A stretch of DNA of 64,000 nt from Rhynchonema sp. JSB1_4 (lineage: Eukaryota > Nematoda > Chromadorea > Monhysterida > Xyalidae): positions 124,001 to 188,000 of the forward strand of contig JASAMV010004882.1 of NCBI GenBank assembly GCA_030248065.1, read 5' to 3'. Below, one piece after another: positions 29,596 through 40,074 of this stretch. The notes under the pieces are model-generated. The model saw only the letters and a list, made by a program, of their open reading frames with translations, ran no database searches and was not told the origin of the DNA. The translations under genes were made by a program, and so were the position numbers. Every line of letters starts with the position of its first letter. Position 1 is the first letter of the stretch.

Positions 29596-32068
29596 ATGTC
29601 GGTGCCACTGCGGCTGCTGTTCAGGGCGGCGCCGTTCAAAAATTATGGCTTGATGGCGAATGGGTTGAGGCCGCTGGCAACCGAGGTTGCGAAAAAGGAG
29701 GAGGGCGGTGCTGTAGCACACAAGGAAGAGAAGAAGGAGAAAAGTACGTGATTTCTACATTGCATTCGCACCACATTTACGTGTTTTCCGTTTGAGGTTC
29801 ACCTACCCACGTAAATTACGTGCGCCAAAAAAACTGTGTTTTTGCCTATTTGAATGACCAAAACCATACCTCCCACGCCTCCGCGTTCCACCCAGCCCGC
29901 ATCATATTGACCTCGCACACATGGGCCTGCCACTACACTGGTCAAAGCAATACCAACCCAGAAATACCTAGTCCCGACCCAAAACCAAGATCTTCGGTCC
30001 GAACTCCGAAGGACGGCCAAGTCGTACAGTACATTGCTGCACTTGCAGAGGGCATCCTGCACCATCTCGGCGAACACCACATCCCCGAGGGCTATGGCCG
30101 GATGAAGACGGTGCCAGCTGATTTCAAGGAATTCCCGGAACGCGATGTCAAGAACTACCCGCACCCGAACATGCTTGAACTGCCGTCGAAGACACGCCTC
30201 TATGTGATTCCTGACAGCTGCTTCAGGTTTTTCTACGAGAAGACCGGTGAAACAGGTGCGTTATTTTATTATATGCTCGCGTAACTATATATTTGTGTGT
30301 GCTTTTCGAGCAATATTCCCATTTGCACTGAAGTGGACCCATGAAGAATAAGAACATCGTTGCGTTGCAGGCGGTTACCTATTCATGGGCGGTCTTGCGT
30401 TGTTCATGGTGCAGAAGGAGCTGTACGTGATCACCGAGCCGCTCGAGTTATTCTTCGGTCCCCAGATCGCGTGTCTGTTGATTTATCATTTGTTGTTCGG
30501 CCGACAACTGGGCGCCTTTTTCCACAAACGCGTCGACGACCTGTATGATTCATTTTCGGGATGGGCGGACGCGCAGAAACACAACATTCAAGTTTATGTT
30601 GAGGTCGGTTGTGGTTGACGATGGCGTTTGTGAAAACGAGTTTTGTTTCCAGTCGGTTCTTATTTTTTTTAAAAATTCGGCTACTAGCAAAAACTAGCGA
30701 ACTGAAAATTTTTGTAGCGTTTCTAGATTGTTGTGGCGCTCAGCGCGCAAATTTTGTGGCTCTGAGTCAAAATTTGCTCAGGATAGGAACAGTCAAATTG
30801 GAAGCGTTTGTGCGAGATGGTTTAGTCGCGCGCTGTGCTGAGCCTGAGCGATAAACTTCGCGTTGGATTCGGCATCCAAACACCCACACAAAATTGTGGT
30901 CGTCTAACGGACCCTGATTGCAATTATGCACATTAAATAATTATAGGTTTGTTCTGGTACAACGTAACACGTGCCACTCTTGAAGCTAAGGTTCAAACCA
31001 CTAACGATACCCCTCGTCAACTTGATCACATGAATCACAACTATCCCAAATGATTAGAATGCGCGGCGCGCGCGAAAATTTTTTCTATTTCTCCTTGAAA
31101 ATGTCGCTGGTACTATAAAAATATGGAAGCTTTTTTCTGAAATTTACTTGCTTTTTTAGCCGCTCAAAAAAATTAGTAACATCTGAATTCTAAAACTTAG
31201 TAGCTTCTGAAAAAGTTTGCTAGCTTAGAAGCTATTGTAGCTAGTAAACTTTGTTAACAAACAAATTTACGGTGGACTTGAGGCAAAACCATAAATGTCC
31301 ATCGGTCTTTCTTTTCAGGCCGAACAAGACATTCAGGGCATGCTGCAAGGTCAGATGGAACATCAGTTCACGGCGATGCGGGAGAACCTGATGTTGCAAG
31401 CTGAGAGTGCGTACAGGGAACGAGTGCAAAATGTGCACAATAAGGTGGAACTGGGAATAATTTCTTGATGAAAAAATTCATGATCTTTTTGTTTGTTGCT
31501 TTATGCCACTTGGGTAAATTTTTCAAACCGCACCGAAAAAACATCATCCACGTCCATGAATCTGCTTTATCCATATGTCAGGTGAAACGTCAATTGGATT
31601 TCCTGAGCGAATACGAGAACACGCGACGTCGATTTGAGCTTCGGCACATGGTCGATTGGGTGGTTGATCAGGTACAATGTATATAAATGGCCAGGTTGTT
31701 TGTGCATCAAGCCAGCAACAGTTTTGTGACAATATCGAACTCCACTTGAACCTTGGCTGTACATCAGCAAGCCTGTACTTCTGTCAACTGATGTGCCTTC
31801 AATGGGCCGAATTCTCAAAACGAATGATATTCTCGCTAATCGCCTGCACACACTCATTATGCGCAAGCATTGCGCTCAAGCGTAAGCGAGAATTCGACCC
31901 AATAAGCAGAGTTGCGACAGTGTTTGACTGTTTATAAATTCCGATTGTTGTTATTCACAAAACGTTGTACTGTTGTTGCAGGTGCGAGCGAGTGTCACCC
32001 CTCAATTGGAAGCAGCCACTTTGCAACAATGTGTCATCGATCTGAAAGCATTGTCGGCGAAAAAGTAG
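29596..32068 (+). CDS. ATP5PB: Mitochondrial ATP synthase F0 subunit b
   Basis: Six phase-consistent exons give 325 residues: 29596-29743, 29962-30255, 30371-30603, 31319-31444, 31582-31671 and 31982-32068. The N-terminus (MSVPLRLLFRAAPFKNYGLM) is basic and amphipathic, as a mitochondrial presequence should be. About residues 148-190 form the two-segment hydrophobic hairpin (GGYLFMGGLALFMVQKELYV and the following GPQIACLLIYHLLFG). The rest is the long charged helix of the peripheral stalk, ending in VDQVRASVTPQLEAATLQQC and DLKALSAKK. Subunit b anchors the stator that holds the F1 head against rotation. The protein is longer than the usual roughly 250-residue core because of an N-terminal linker. 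AATAAA at 32282 is a plausible polyadenylation signal. Intron 1 contains a MITE fragment ending 21 bp before exon 2. Confidence 0.92.
29783..29940. repeat. hAT-like MITE end in ATP synthase b intron 1
   Basis: CACATGGGCCTGCCACTACACTG is the reversed left end of the TAGTGGCAGGCC family (compare 43147-43260), preceded by its CCAAAACCATACCTCCCACG block. Only about 155 bp remain, and the other end is missing. Confidence 0.75.
30856..31318. other. ATP synthase b intron 3, repeat-like
   Basis: The intron (30604-31318) contains GCTACTAG/TAGTAGCTT words (30675-30720 and 31180-31250) resembling the interior of the small MITEs at 41174-41385 and 43529-43741, and CGCGCGC-type palindromes followed by AAAATTTT at about 30735 and 31060. 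No clear element ends. Confidence 0.4.
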
Positions 32069-32281
32069 GATTTTTATTAGGTAGCATCTTGTGTTATTTG
32101 TCGAAATTAGCTGTTTATGTTTGTAAAAACGTGTATAATGTATGTGTGTGTGTCTGTTTGGAACTGCCCCAATCTGACTTTTAGAAAACCTATGTTAGTC
32201 GATTATCATTGTTACAAGCCGAACTTATGAATTTCCGAAGGCAATTTTGTTATTAGTGCTGTTAGATTGTATTGACGTCAC

Positions 32282-32287
32282 AATAAA
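32282..32287 (+). terminator. Polyadenylation signal, ATP synthase b
   Basis: AATAAA about 214 bp after the stop codon at 32068. Confidence 0.45.
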
Positions 32288-32635
32288 GTACTGTTTCTTC
32301 AGCTCAAAGGCGCAAACACCATGTATATTACCTAACGGCAACGTTGCTGATAATCTTATTTCACAGTAAACTTTTCGTTTGGTTTTTGTGAGACGATGCA
32401 AGCGGTGTCATGCGAAATCTAGTGCACATCTTCAAATGACGTTTGATAAAGATTAAATGTGTTTTGGTAATTGAATTTGGTTTCGGTCGATAAGTTGATA
32501 TCTCGCTGGTGTAAGGCGATACCTTGTGTGTCATTATGAGCAGTCATTCATAATTTCACTGATTTATGAAGGAATCTCCAAGAGGATCGTTCTGGCAAAA
32601 ACGCCAGCAATCTCAAGCACAGCATATTATACGAA

Positions 32636-34051
32636 ATGGTTGTGAACGTTCACATCCTATACTGGTTAGTGGAGTTGATTTTTTGACCAACTGTGTTTCA
32701 CTTGTCTTGTTGGCTGCAGTGTAGTGGCAGGCCCATGTGTGGGAGTAAACATGATGCGGGGCTGGGACCGGAAGCGTGAGAGGAATGAATGATTTTGGTC
32801 ACTTAAAAAGGCAAAAAACCGTTTTTGTGCTGCAATATTGGCCAAAAAGATGAGGTAAAAATAGGGCTTTTCCCGAATTTTCGCCTAAAAACGTATTATG
32901 TGTGGGTTGCGCGCGCGATTTTTGGGGAAATGCGGTCGAAAAACACCGATTTTGGCCTTAAGAAGGTACAAAATTGCTTGTGAGAGGTAAGATTTGGAGT
33001 TGCGAGGGGTAAGACTCAACCCCCCAACCCCCTCGGGTTGTCGGGTTATAGATCTTACTCACATTTATAAGAAAAAATAAATAATAACACTGCTACACAT
33101 CCCTTTTGTGGGTTGTGTATGATTAGGGTCCAGCCCTCACTTGGGTCCACTTTTTCGCTGGGCCTAGGCGTAGGCTTGGGCCCCCCCCCCCCCCTTTCAC
33201 TTCGGGTTAGGCTTGGGCTTAGGCCTACACTGTGTATTTTAATAGGGGAGTTTGCAGCCTAAGCTTGAAACCAAAGCTAATGAGCGCTGCACCCCAGTGA
33301 GCACTGGACCCTAATGATACACCCCACCCCGCCCCCCCCCCCGCCCCCGCGGACAAAAACAACCGGTTTTGTGGTTGGTAAGTTCTGAGAGGGGGCAACC
33401 CCCCCCTGCCACTACTATGCTTGGCTCCATGCTGCAGTTTTTTTATATCAGCTTCTTGATCGTGGTAAAGAAATTCATGAGAATTTGTGTTTCAGTGGTG
33501 GGTGAGGGTACAGGCCCGAGGCGGAGATGATTCGTCAAACAATTGAGGACCAGTTTCGTGGCGAACAGTTTTCGTTTGTTAGTTTCTTGCCCGATTTTTC
33601 GTGGTAGGTTGCTGCATGTGGGCGTGGATGACAATTTTTCCACAAAAAGTCGTTACAGTTCTGGATTTAAATTTCAGAAGCTGGAGCCCACACCAAATAT
33701 CAGCGGCTACCTCGAAGTGACCATCAATGGCAAACTAGTGCATTCGAAAAAGGTGCTCATTTTCTATATTTTGAGCTCCTCAGCCCAAAATTTGTCCAAA
33801 AAGCAAGGTACCCACAAACTTTCATGTTGTTTTTGTGCAACTCATGAATTTGATTGTAACCAGCCGCAAAACAGCAGGGTTCATGTGTTTATTATTTCAT
33901 TGGTGCCGCCGACACCACTTTACCAATTGCGGCTGAAAATTCACAGCATCACTCAAACTTTTCTTGTCTGCAGAACGGTGACGGTCATGTGAGTGGCTCG
34001 CAGCAGAAGATGAACAAAATCTTGTCCGCCGTCGAAGCCGCGCTCAAATAA
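32636..34051 (+). CDS. SELENOW: Selenoprotein W with in-frame UGA (Sec)
   Basis: Four exons (32636-32664, 33496-33577, 33678-33752 and 33974-34051) join in phase to an 87-residue protein, the usual SelW length. Residues 7-16 read ILYCGG-U-GYR, where U is encoded by TGA at 33503-33505. That places the CxxU redox pair at residues 10 and 13, as in vertebrate SelW. Later conserved family features are GYLEVTINGKLVHSKK and NGDGHV. SelW belongs to the thioredoxin-fold Rdx family and is thought to be a cytosolic, glutathione-linked redox protein. UGA cannot be a normal stop here, because the frame continues with clear family sequence through three exons. A SECIS-like stem-loop follows the TAA stop (34164-34234). 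Intron 1 carries a hAT-like MITE (32717-33419). The Cys codon at position 10 is split by intron 1, so a single-frame search would miss this gene. Confidence 0.9.
32717..33419. mobile_element. hAT-like MITE in SelW intron 1, itself interrupted
   Basis: CAGTGTAGTGGCAGGCCC to CTGCCACTACTATG, with imperfect flanks GTTGGCTG and CTTGGCTC (six of eight match). Inside it a small TAGGG-ended element (about 33123-33313) has the ends TAGGGTCCAG and CTGGACCCTA, with TTAGGC-type hexamers near both ends. Confidence 0.8.
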
Positions 34052-34163
34052 ATTTATTCGCCAATTTCGAAGTTGGCTGCTGTGAAGGGATTTTCATTTT
34101 TTCCAGATATACAGCCACCGACGTTTGATTTTTTTTCAGGAGTGTCTCGCGACTCTGTAAGGG

Positions 34164-34234
34164 GCACATTCCAACTGTGACGAAACCCTCGGCAATCCGC
34201 TTTCGGAATCGTTGGTTTCCGATGATTTATGTGC
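34164..34234 (+). promoter_or_regulatory. Type II SECIS element of SelW
   Basis: Helix I is GCACAT (34164-34169) paired with ATGTGC (34229-34234). After an internal loop comes the non-Watson-Crick quartet TGAC (34178-34181) opposite CGAT (34220-34223). Helix II is 12 nt per side (34182-34193 with 34208-34219), with nine pairs. Two unpaired adenines follow (34194-34195). A small helix III, TCCG/CGGA, closes a CTTT loop. The quartet-to-AA distance of 12 nt is that of canonical SECIS. The base before TGA is G rather than the usual A. Position in the 3' UTR, 112 nt after the stop codon, is right. Confidence 0.85.
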
Positions 34235-34665
34235 TGTCTTACAATGGTCGACGTAACCACTCTAAAAAATGGTGTGACATTTGTACATTACAAATATGTA
34301 CGTGTGAACTGACAGAACTGTTGGTAGCTCACATTATATTTTTTATAAATCTGAGACAACGTTACCTGCGTTCCAGCCGAGCCGAGCCGCGACTAACAGT
34401 TTTGTTTTTCTAACTCAGTTACATTTCTGCAAATGTGTGAATACTACGTTATTTTTCTCGTGATATTTCAATTAATGCAACGCAATGAGTCAAAATAATG
34501 TTTCTGTTTTTCTGGTCGTAAAAATGTGTTCAAAAAATTTGTGTCTGGAAAAAAACAAGATTTTCTGTTGTTGTGATTGTCTGCCCTCCCTCTCTTATGT
34601 GACAACTGTTTGAGATGGCGCATTGACGTTGAGTTCACTTCACTGAGTTGTTCAGTTGTGTAAAG

Positions 34666-34673
34666 TATAAAAG
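34666..34673 (+). promoter_or_regulatory. Possible TATA box upstream of scramblase
   Basis: TATAAAAG lies about 750 bp before the scramblase start. A short frame (MALSVHCVTS..., from 34681) ends at a GTAAAG donor that could splice to the acceptor at 35401 as a leader exon. The joined frame would stop at once, so it would be a non-coding leader. Weak evidence. Confidence 0.3.
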
Positions 34674-35422
34674 GGCCAGCATGGCGCTCTCTGTTCACTG
34701 TGTCACTAGTATACGTCGTAAAAGTACATTTTCGAGAATAGGTAAAGTACATACGCTTTGCGTTTCGTACGTTTTGGTGTGTGGTGTGGTGCGGTGCCAG
34801 ACCGCGAATGGATGTACTTTTAGTAAAACTACACAACAAAACAGCCTGTGTATCTGAAGTTCGAAGCGTACAGATTTGTAACCTGGATTCGCCCTGCCAC
34901 CATGACACACAGTACGTGCGTGATTTTAATTCGGATTTTGGACATACCGCACGTTCACATGTGCTCTACCTTCTCGGGCTTTCCTGTATGGGCTACAGTT
35001 AAACTAGCAGTACATTCATGAATTCCGATGTGCTCTGCTGTTTGATACCTGTTGAAAATGGTTTCGAAGCTGGGCTGAATACCATTATGGCCACCGCGTC
35101 CAACACTAGTGTGGCAAACTCAGCATTATTATTATCACTCCAGGTCCTGACCACATAATCATGTATCTTGTTTACGCTTTGCGAACGGTAACAATAGCTG
35201 ACGGCGCGGTCCGCAGGATAAATAATTCAAATAAAAGATGACAATTTGCGTCTGAAGCAGTGTGTTTGCTCAGATGCGAGCAGTCAGCCAGCCAGCACGC
35301 ACAGACACATTTCCTGTGTCAAAATACTGTTACTCGTTTTCTCGTTTTGGCATTATGTGTAAAACCAACAGGAGAAAAGTACTCCTCTTATGCTTTTCCA
35401 GGAATCTAAAAAAAACAAAATC

Positions 35423-38400
35423 ATGGAAATGCAAGCAGTGACGGTGCAACCGCAGTTCGGCTCGTCCTCGCACGGCGGCGATGTGTTGGAGGGACTGCAG
35501 TCACTGCAGCATGTCGACTACATTCGTATCAAGCAGAAGATTGAATTGTGCGAATGTCAGTGGGTGTTCCGGTGTGATTGTGGGACTTTGTGATTATCTT
35601 TGTGAAAATTGATTAAAAAAGGACAAGTGCACTTGCACTTGCGTTTCAGTGTGTTCGGGATGCGAGACCAAGAATCGGTACAAGGTCTACAACAGCCAGG
35701 GACAAGTGATCTTCACCGTGAATGAGCGTGAGTTTTTCCATGAGCTGTATATACGTATTATACCAGCTGAAATATTCGAAGTTCACCGGATGCAAGTGGC
35801 GTTTAAATGCACTAAGGAAAGTGCCTCAAGCAACGGTGAACAATCGTTTACGGCCGCAAACTCCAGATGCTCGACCGCAGTCACCCCCACTTTTTTATAT
35901 GTCCATCGGTCGGTGTAATTTTATCATAGAAACGTAACGTACTTTTGTCCTCCCCCGTTTCGACTTGCGTATGTTTGCAGGCGAGTGGTGCAGCAGGCAA
36001 TCGTCAGTGCGAATGCATTAAGTGTAGCAGTCCCCCATTTGTGGTGTTCTAATTTTGCAGAGAGCAACATCTGCGTCCGCTGGACGTGTCCGGCGCTTCG
36101 ACCCTACGATCTGCCGGTGCGCGATCGTAACAAACGCGAAGTGATGTCCTTCCACAGACACGGCTGTCGATTCGGCTGGTGTTTCGGATGTTGCTGTCGA
36201 GAGGTGCGTATATTGTTGGCGTGCTGCCAAGTTTCACATTCGTTTATCCTCCCTTTTTGTCACAATTTTTCTGGTTTTATTGACGGTGCCAAATTAAAAA
36301 ATGTCGGGGTGTCTTGGTATCTTCAAGTGCGGTGACCTTTCGCTGCTGCTGCTCAGACCGGACTGGACTTTTTTGATCAGGTCGTTGATCCTTGTTGGGA
36401 TTCACACTTTTCTGATAGCTGCTCCCTGGTGCACTGGTCCACGTGAGCATTTCCAGGTTGACAAAGACAAACCAATGAGCACAGGTAAATATTTTTTCAG
36501 AAAATGACCGTGTCAGCTGGCGGTGTCGAGCTTGGTTACGTCCAACAGTCATTCACGTTGTTTCGTCCCCATTTCAAGCTGTGTGACCCCGAGGGAAACC
36601 TGCTCTTTGGACTGCAGGGTCCGTGCGTGACGTGCACGTGTGGTCCGTTGTGCTGCAGAACGGTCGGCTTCGATCTGGTTGGTCAACATGTGAAACTTGA
36701 TGCAATTGAGACTTGCCGACTGAATGCATGGGGGCATTACACATTGAGGGCGTGAAACATCTGTTGACGACTCAGTGCCGTGCGTCATATATGAGCAAAC
36801 TGGCAAACGAAGATCTATTTGGACTGCATGCTTAGATTGAATCAAAGTGTCAGCTTAGAAAATATGACGATTTGTGGGTTATGTTGGTTCTGCGGAACCA
36901 GACGTGACTGGTGGCAGCCATGCGAGATTTTTCTTGATAGCGGACCTCTGTGAAACATTTGCACTTGCATCATCTGCCAATATAAACAAATGAAATAAAT
37001 GCGACATTATTGTAAATAATCGTGTGCCAAGCCAAACCGACCCTGTCTTGCCCGCACAGTTGGGCGGTGCGCCAGGTCACCGTCAGTCAAGGCATACATG
37101 CACGTGAACTCAACGAATTCGCATTATTTATACGCATATTGCAGCAAGACCCGAGCGGCAACAAAGTGGGCATGATTCGCAAAGAGTTCAGCGGTGTGGT
37201 CAAGGAGACGATGACGGACGCCGACAATTTCTACGCGACCATGCCGTTCCAGGCCGATGTGAAGGCAAAAGCACTCGTGTTGGCTGCTGTGTTCTTGCTG
37301 GTAAGGTTTCGGGTGGGGAGGGAGTGTCCAGCGGACTAGTCGGGGCCGTGCACATAAACTGTGGGCCACAGCATACAATTACCGTGTCTGCTTCGTTAAG
37401 GTTGAAATTTCTGACTGACGTAATTGCCGAAAGGCAATATGTTTGCAACGCGGGGGTGATCAAATACCAAGCGAAACCGACGAGTGTGACTTTCATCAAT
37501 TTTATCATAACACAAGTTTAAAGCCCTAACTATACTTCGTTCTCTGAGAGAACAGAGAACAAATTCTCGCGTGGTGATTGGCTGCTGGACGCGCGACAGC
37601 CAATCAGCACGTGAGAATTTGTTCTCTGTTCTCTCAGAGAACTAAGTATAGTTAGAGCTTAAAGGGTGTCTCTAACGTCTCTTAACCCCATGTTTTATGA
37701 GGTGCAATCGAAAGATGACCTCGACAGGCCGGCGTGTGCAAAAACCGCGTCTTGTAACTCGCTAAATCGCGAAATCTTGAGGGTTACTTTTCGAATTAAA
37801 TCAATTTCCGGACACAAAACTCCAGGCGCTTTTGAGTGGGCGCTACTCACGTTTGGCATTATTCTGCTGAAACATTGCATGTTTAAGCGCGGCTCAGCCG
37901 CCTATACAATGCACGTAAACGCTCAACACACAACGCTCTGACTGCTGGCTTGACTGTGGACACACTGAATGTTTCATTTAACACATAGAAGCTGGTTTGT
38001 GTGTGTTTCGCTTCGCAGCTTTTTTCCGTCAGCTCAGTCTGAATTTTGTGTCCGGAAATTGATTTAATTCGAAAAGTAACCCTCAAGATTTCGCGATTTG
38101 GCTAGTTAGAAGACGCGGTTTTTTGCACACGGCGGCCTTTCGAGGTCATCTTTCAATTCCACCCAACAAAACATTGGGTTAGGAGACGTTAGACACACCC
38201 TTTAAGTGTGGGGTTTCTTTGCACCGTGAGCACCGACCGGGTCACAAAGTGGGGAATCACAATGGAGAAATGCACGATCTGCTCAGCATAGAAGGATGTT
38301 TTTGTGGGCTGAATATATTTTACATAGCTGACCGATTCCAGCTCGATGAGTGGTCCAGCTGTCTCATTTTCTCTGATCTGGCCCATGAACGACGTCGATA

Positions 38401-38902
38401 GAGGATTGTCGCATTTCATTGCTAAAATTTAAAGATACTAAAATGTTTGGACAACATGTTCGCACTGTTCAAAACAACGTGCCTAATTTCATGAAGTCGT
38501 TTATTTAGTCGATGTAGAAAACGATTGAGCCTGAGGTTAGCGTGCAAGATGATAAACAACCTTCATCATAGTTCAATTAAAACTTTTCATTTGAATGGAA
38601 GCTATAAGCTAACACTTTAAGGTCATTGCGCACGACCATAACGGCCAGGCAGAATATCACACCCGTGGTTCACTAACGTTATCCTTCATTATATTTAACC
38701 GGGCACATGGTGATTTCAGTCGCAAATTTCTTCCACTTAAGAAGTTCAGTGGTTAATAAGATTGGAATTGGGAGAATGAAAGAATACATTTCACATAATA
38801 TGGCTATACCCTAGTTCTTTTTTCCAGGATCAAGTCTACTTCGAGAACAAAACCGACCCCGAACCCGATCCTGACCCAGAAGACCCTGAACCAGCCGACT
38901 GA
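35423..38902 (+). CDS. PLSCR: Phospholipid scramblase
   Basis: Exons 35423-35555, 35650-35727, 36061-36203, 36501-36677, 37145-37300 and 38828-38902 join in phase to 253 residues. The family's twelve-stranded barrel core is recognisable: ETKNRYKVYNSQGQVIFTV near residues 50-70, a palmitoylation-type cysteine cluster FGCCCRE, GPCVTCTCGPLCC, and the calcium-binding and C-terminal helix region TMTDADNFYATMPFQADVKA followed by KALVLAAVFLL. The short acidic tail (TDPEPDPDPEDPEPAD) is unusual. Scramblases move lipids between bilayer leaflets in a calcium-dependent way and bind membranes through acylation. An acceptor (TTTTCCAG at 35394-35401) 21 bp upstream of the ATG fits a spliced or trans-spliced leader. 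The last intron holds two MITEs. Confidence 0.93.
37521..37658. repeat. Palindromic MITE in scramblase intron 5
   Basis: CTAACTATACTTCGTTCTCT ... AGAACAAATTCTCGCG mirrors to ...AGAATTTGTTCTCT...AGTATAGTTAG. A diverged second copy is at about 51845-51962 in an intron of the sugar transporter. Confidence 0.88.
37659..38205. mobile_element. TTAA-flanked TIR element (piggyBac-like) in scramblase intron 5
   Basis: TTAA followed by AGGGTGTCTCTAACGTCTC, and GAGACGTTAGACACACCCT followed by TTAA, bound an element with inverted arms of about 170 bp (CGCGAAATCTTGAGGGTTAC and its complement). There is no coding capacity. Confidence 0.85.
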
Positions 38903-40074
38903 AATAACGATGAACTTTTGTGTTTTTTTCAACGCCAAAATAACTACATACACCGTTCCCGACTACACTGTCGGTGTATTGCTATATGATACCGACGGAA
39001 TTTTACAAGTTTTTATGTAAAATTATGGAACTCATACCTATGTGCGTATGTGGTATAATTTTTCGATTTTGACCTTAATAAGACGGCTATGTTTTTAAGT
39101 CACCTTGCAAGATTAGGGCAAGTCACAGCAGTTTAGCCACTTTTGGAACGGAGGACCGAAAGAGAAAATGACTTTTTACGTGAACACCGGACTATGAATG
39201 GCCCTGATCTTGCAAGAAGGCCAAAGAAACCTTCCAATCTGGGTTGCTGCTCGATGCGGTGGTGGTTCGATTTTTCATGTTTTTCCATTTTCTTGGTTCG
39301 TTATTGAAAATGTTGAACTCCTGTGGTTGAGGTCCACAAGCCACTTATTTCGATTTGGATTTACAGCAATGAAAAGGAAGAGAAAAACGTTTCAAAATTC
39401 ACCGAATGAAATTGCTTAATGGTGATGGACTTGAGGGCTAAACATTGGATCATGTCACGTGATCAAGCTTAGGCTTACAGTTGCATTTAGTGGCTTTACC
39501 TTGGGGTTTCGGGCACTGATCAACAGGGATCGGGATCCGGAAATAAATCGGGAGCGGTATTTCTTAACGCAATTGAAATTTTCAGGAACCGGATCGGGAT
39601 TCCAGTTTTTGGCATGAACCACATTACTGTGATGTTTCATCATTTGTATGCCCTGTAGTCGCGGTGTAAAATTTTACTTCTACATTTATGCTCTTCATAG
39701 GTTTACATCATACAAATGTGATGCAACTCCACTTTTGGAGTTCTATAATCCGATAAAACGCCGGATCGACTGTCCGGAATGTTATCGGGATTCAAATTCG
39801 CCGAAATGGAATTTCGGGATCGGGACTATTTTGGGCTTAGGCTCATCCCATTCGACGACAATATTTCCATCTTCTGCAAACCGCACAGGCTGGGGGTACA
39901 TCTTTCCCTACGCCACTGTGTGGACCCTTGTGTTCTTGGACAACGTGGACCACTTGGTCTGGGGTGATCAAGTTTCAAACTGCATCTGTTCATTGGACTC
40001 AGTCGGGCTGGAAACACGAAAAAAAGCTCTTGTGACCCGCAATCGCAAGAAACGGGCGGCCCGGCCCGAGCCCC
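38903..40074. other. Intergenic, with GGGATC-rich stretches
   Basis: No gene is recognised. Bases about 39518-39605 and 39770-39830 carry GATCGGGATC-type repeats similar to 25205-25321, and a GGCCCG relic lies at about 40054-40090. Confidence 0.5.

Noticed and set aside
34681..34857. Coding first exon (MALSVHCVTS...) for scramblase
   Set aside because: Splicing to 35402 produces an immediate stop, so at best it is a non-coding leader.
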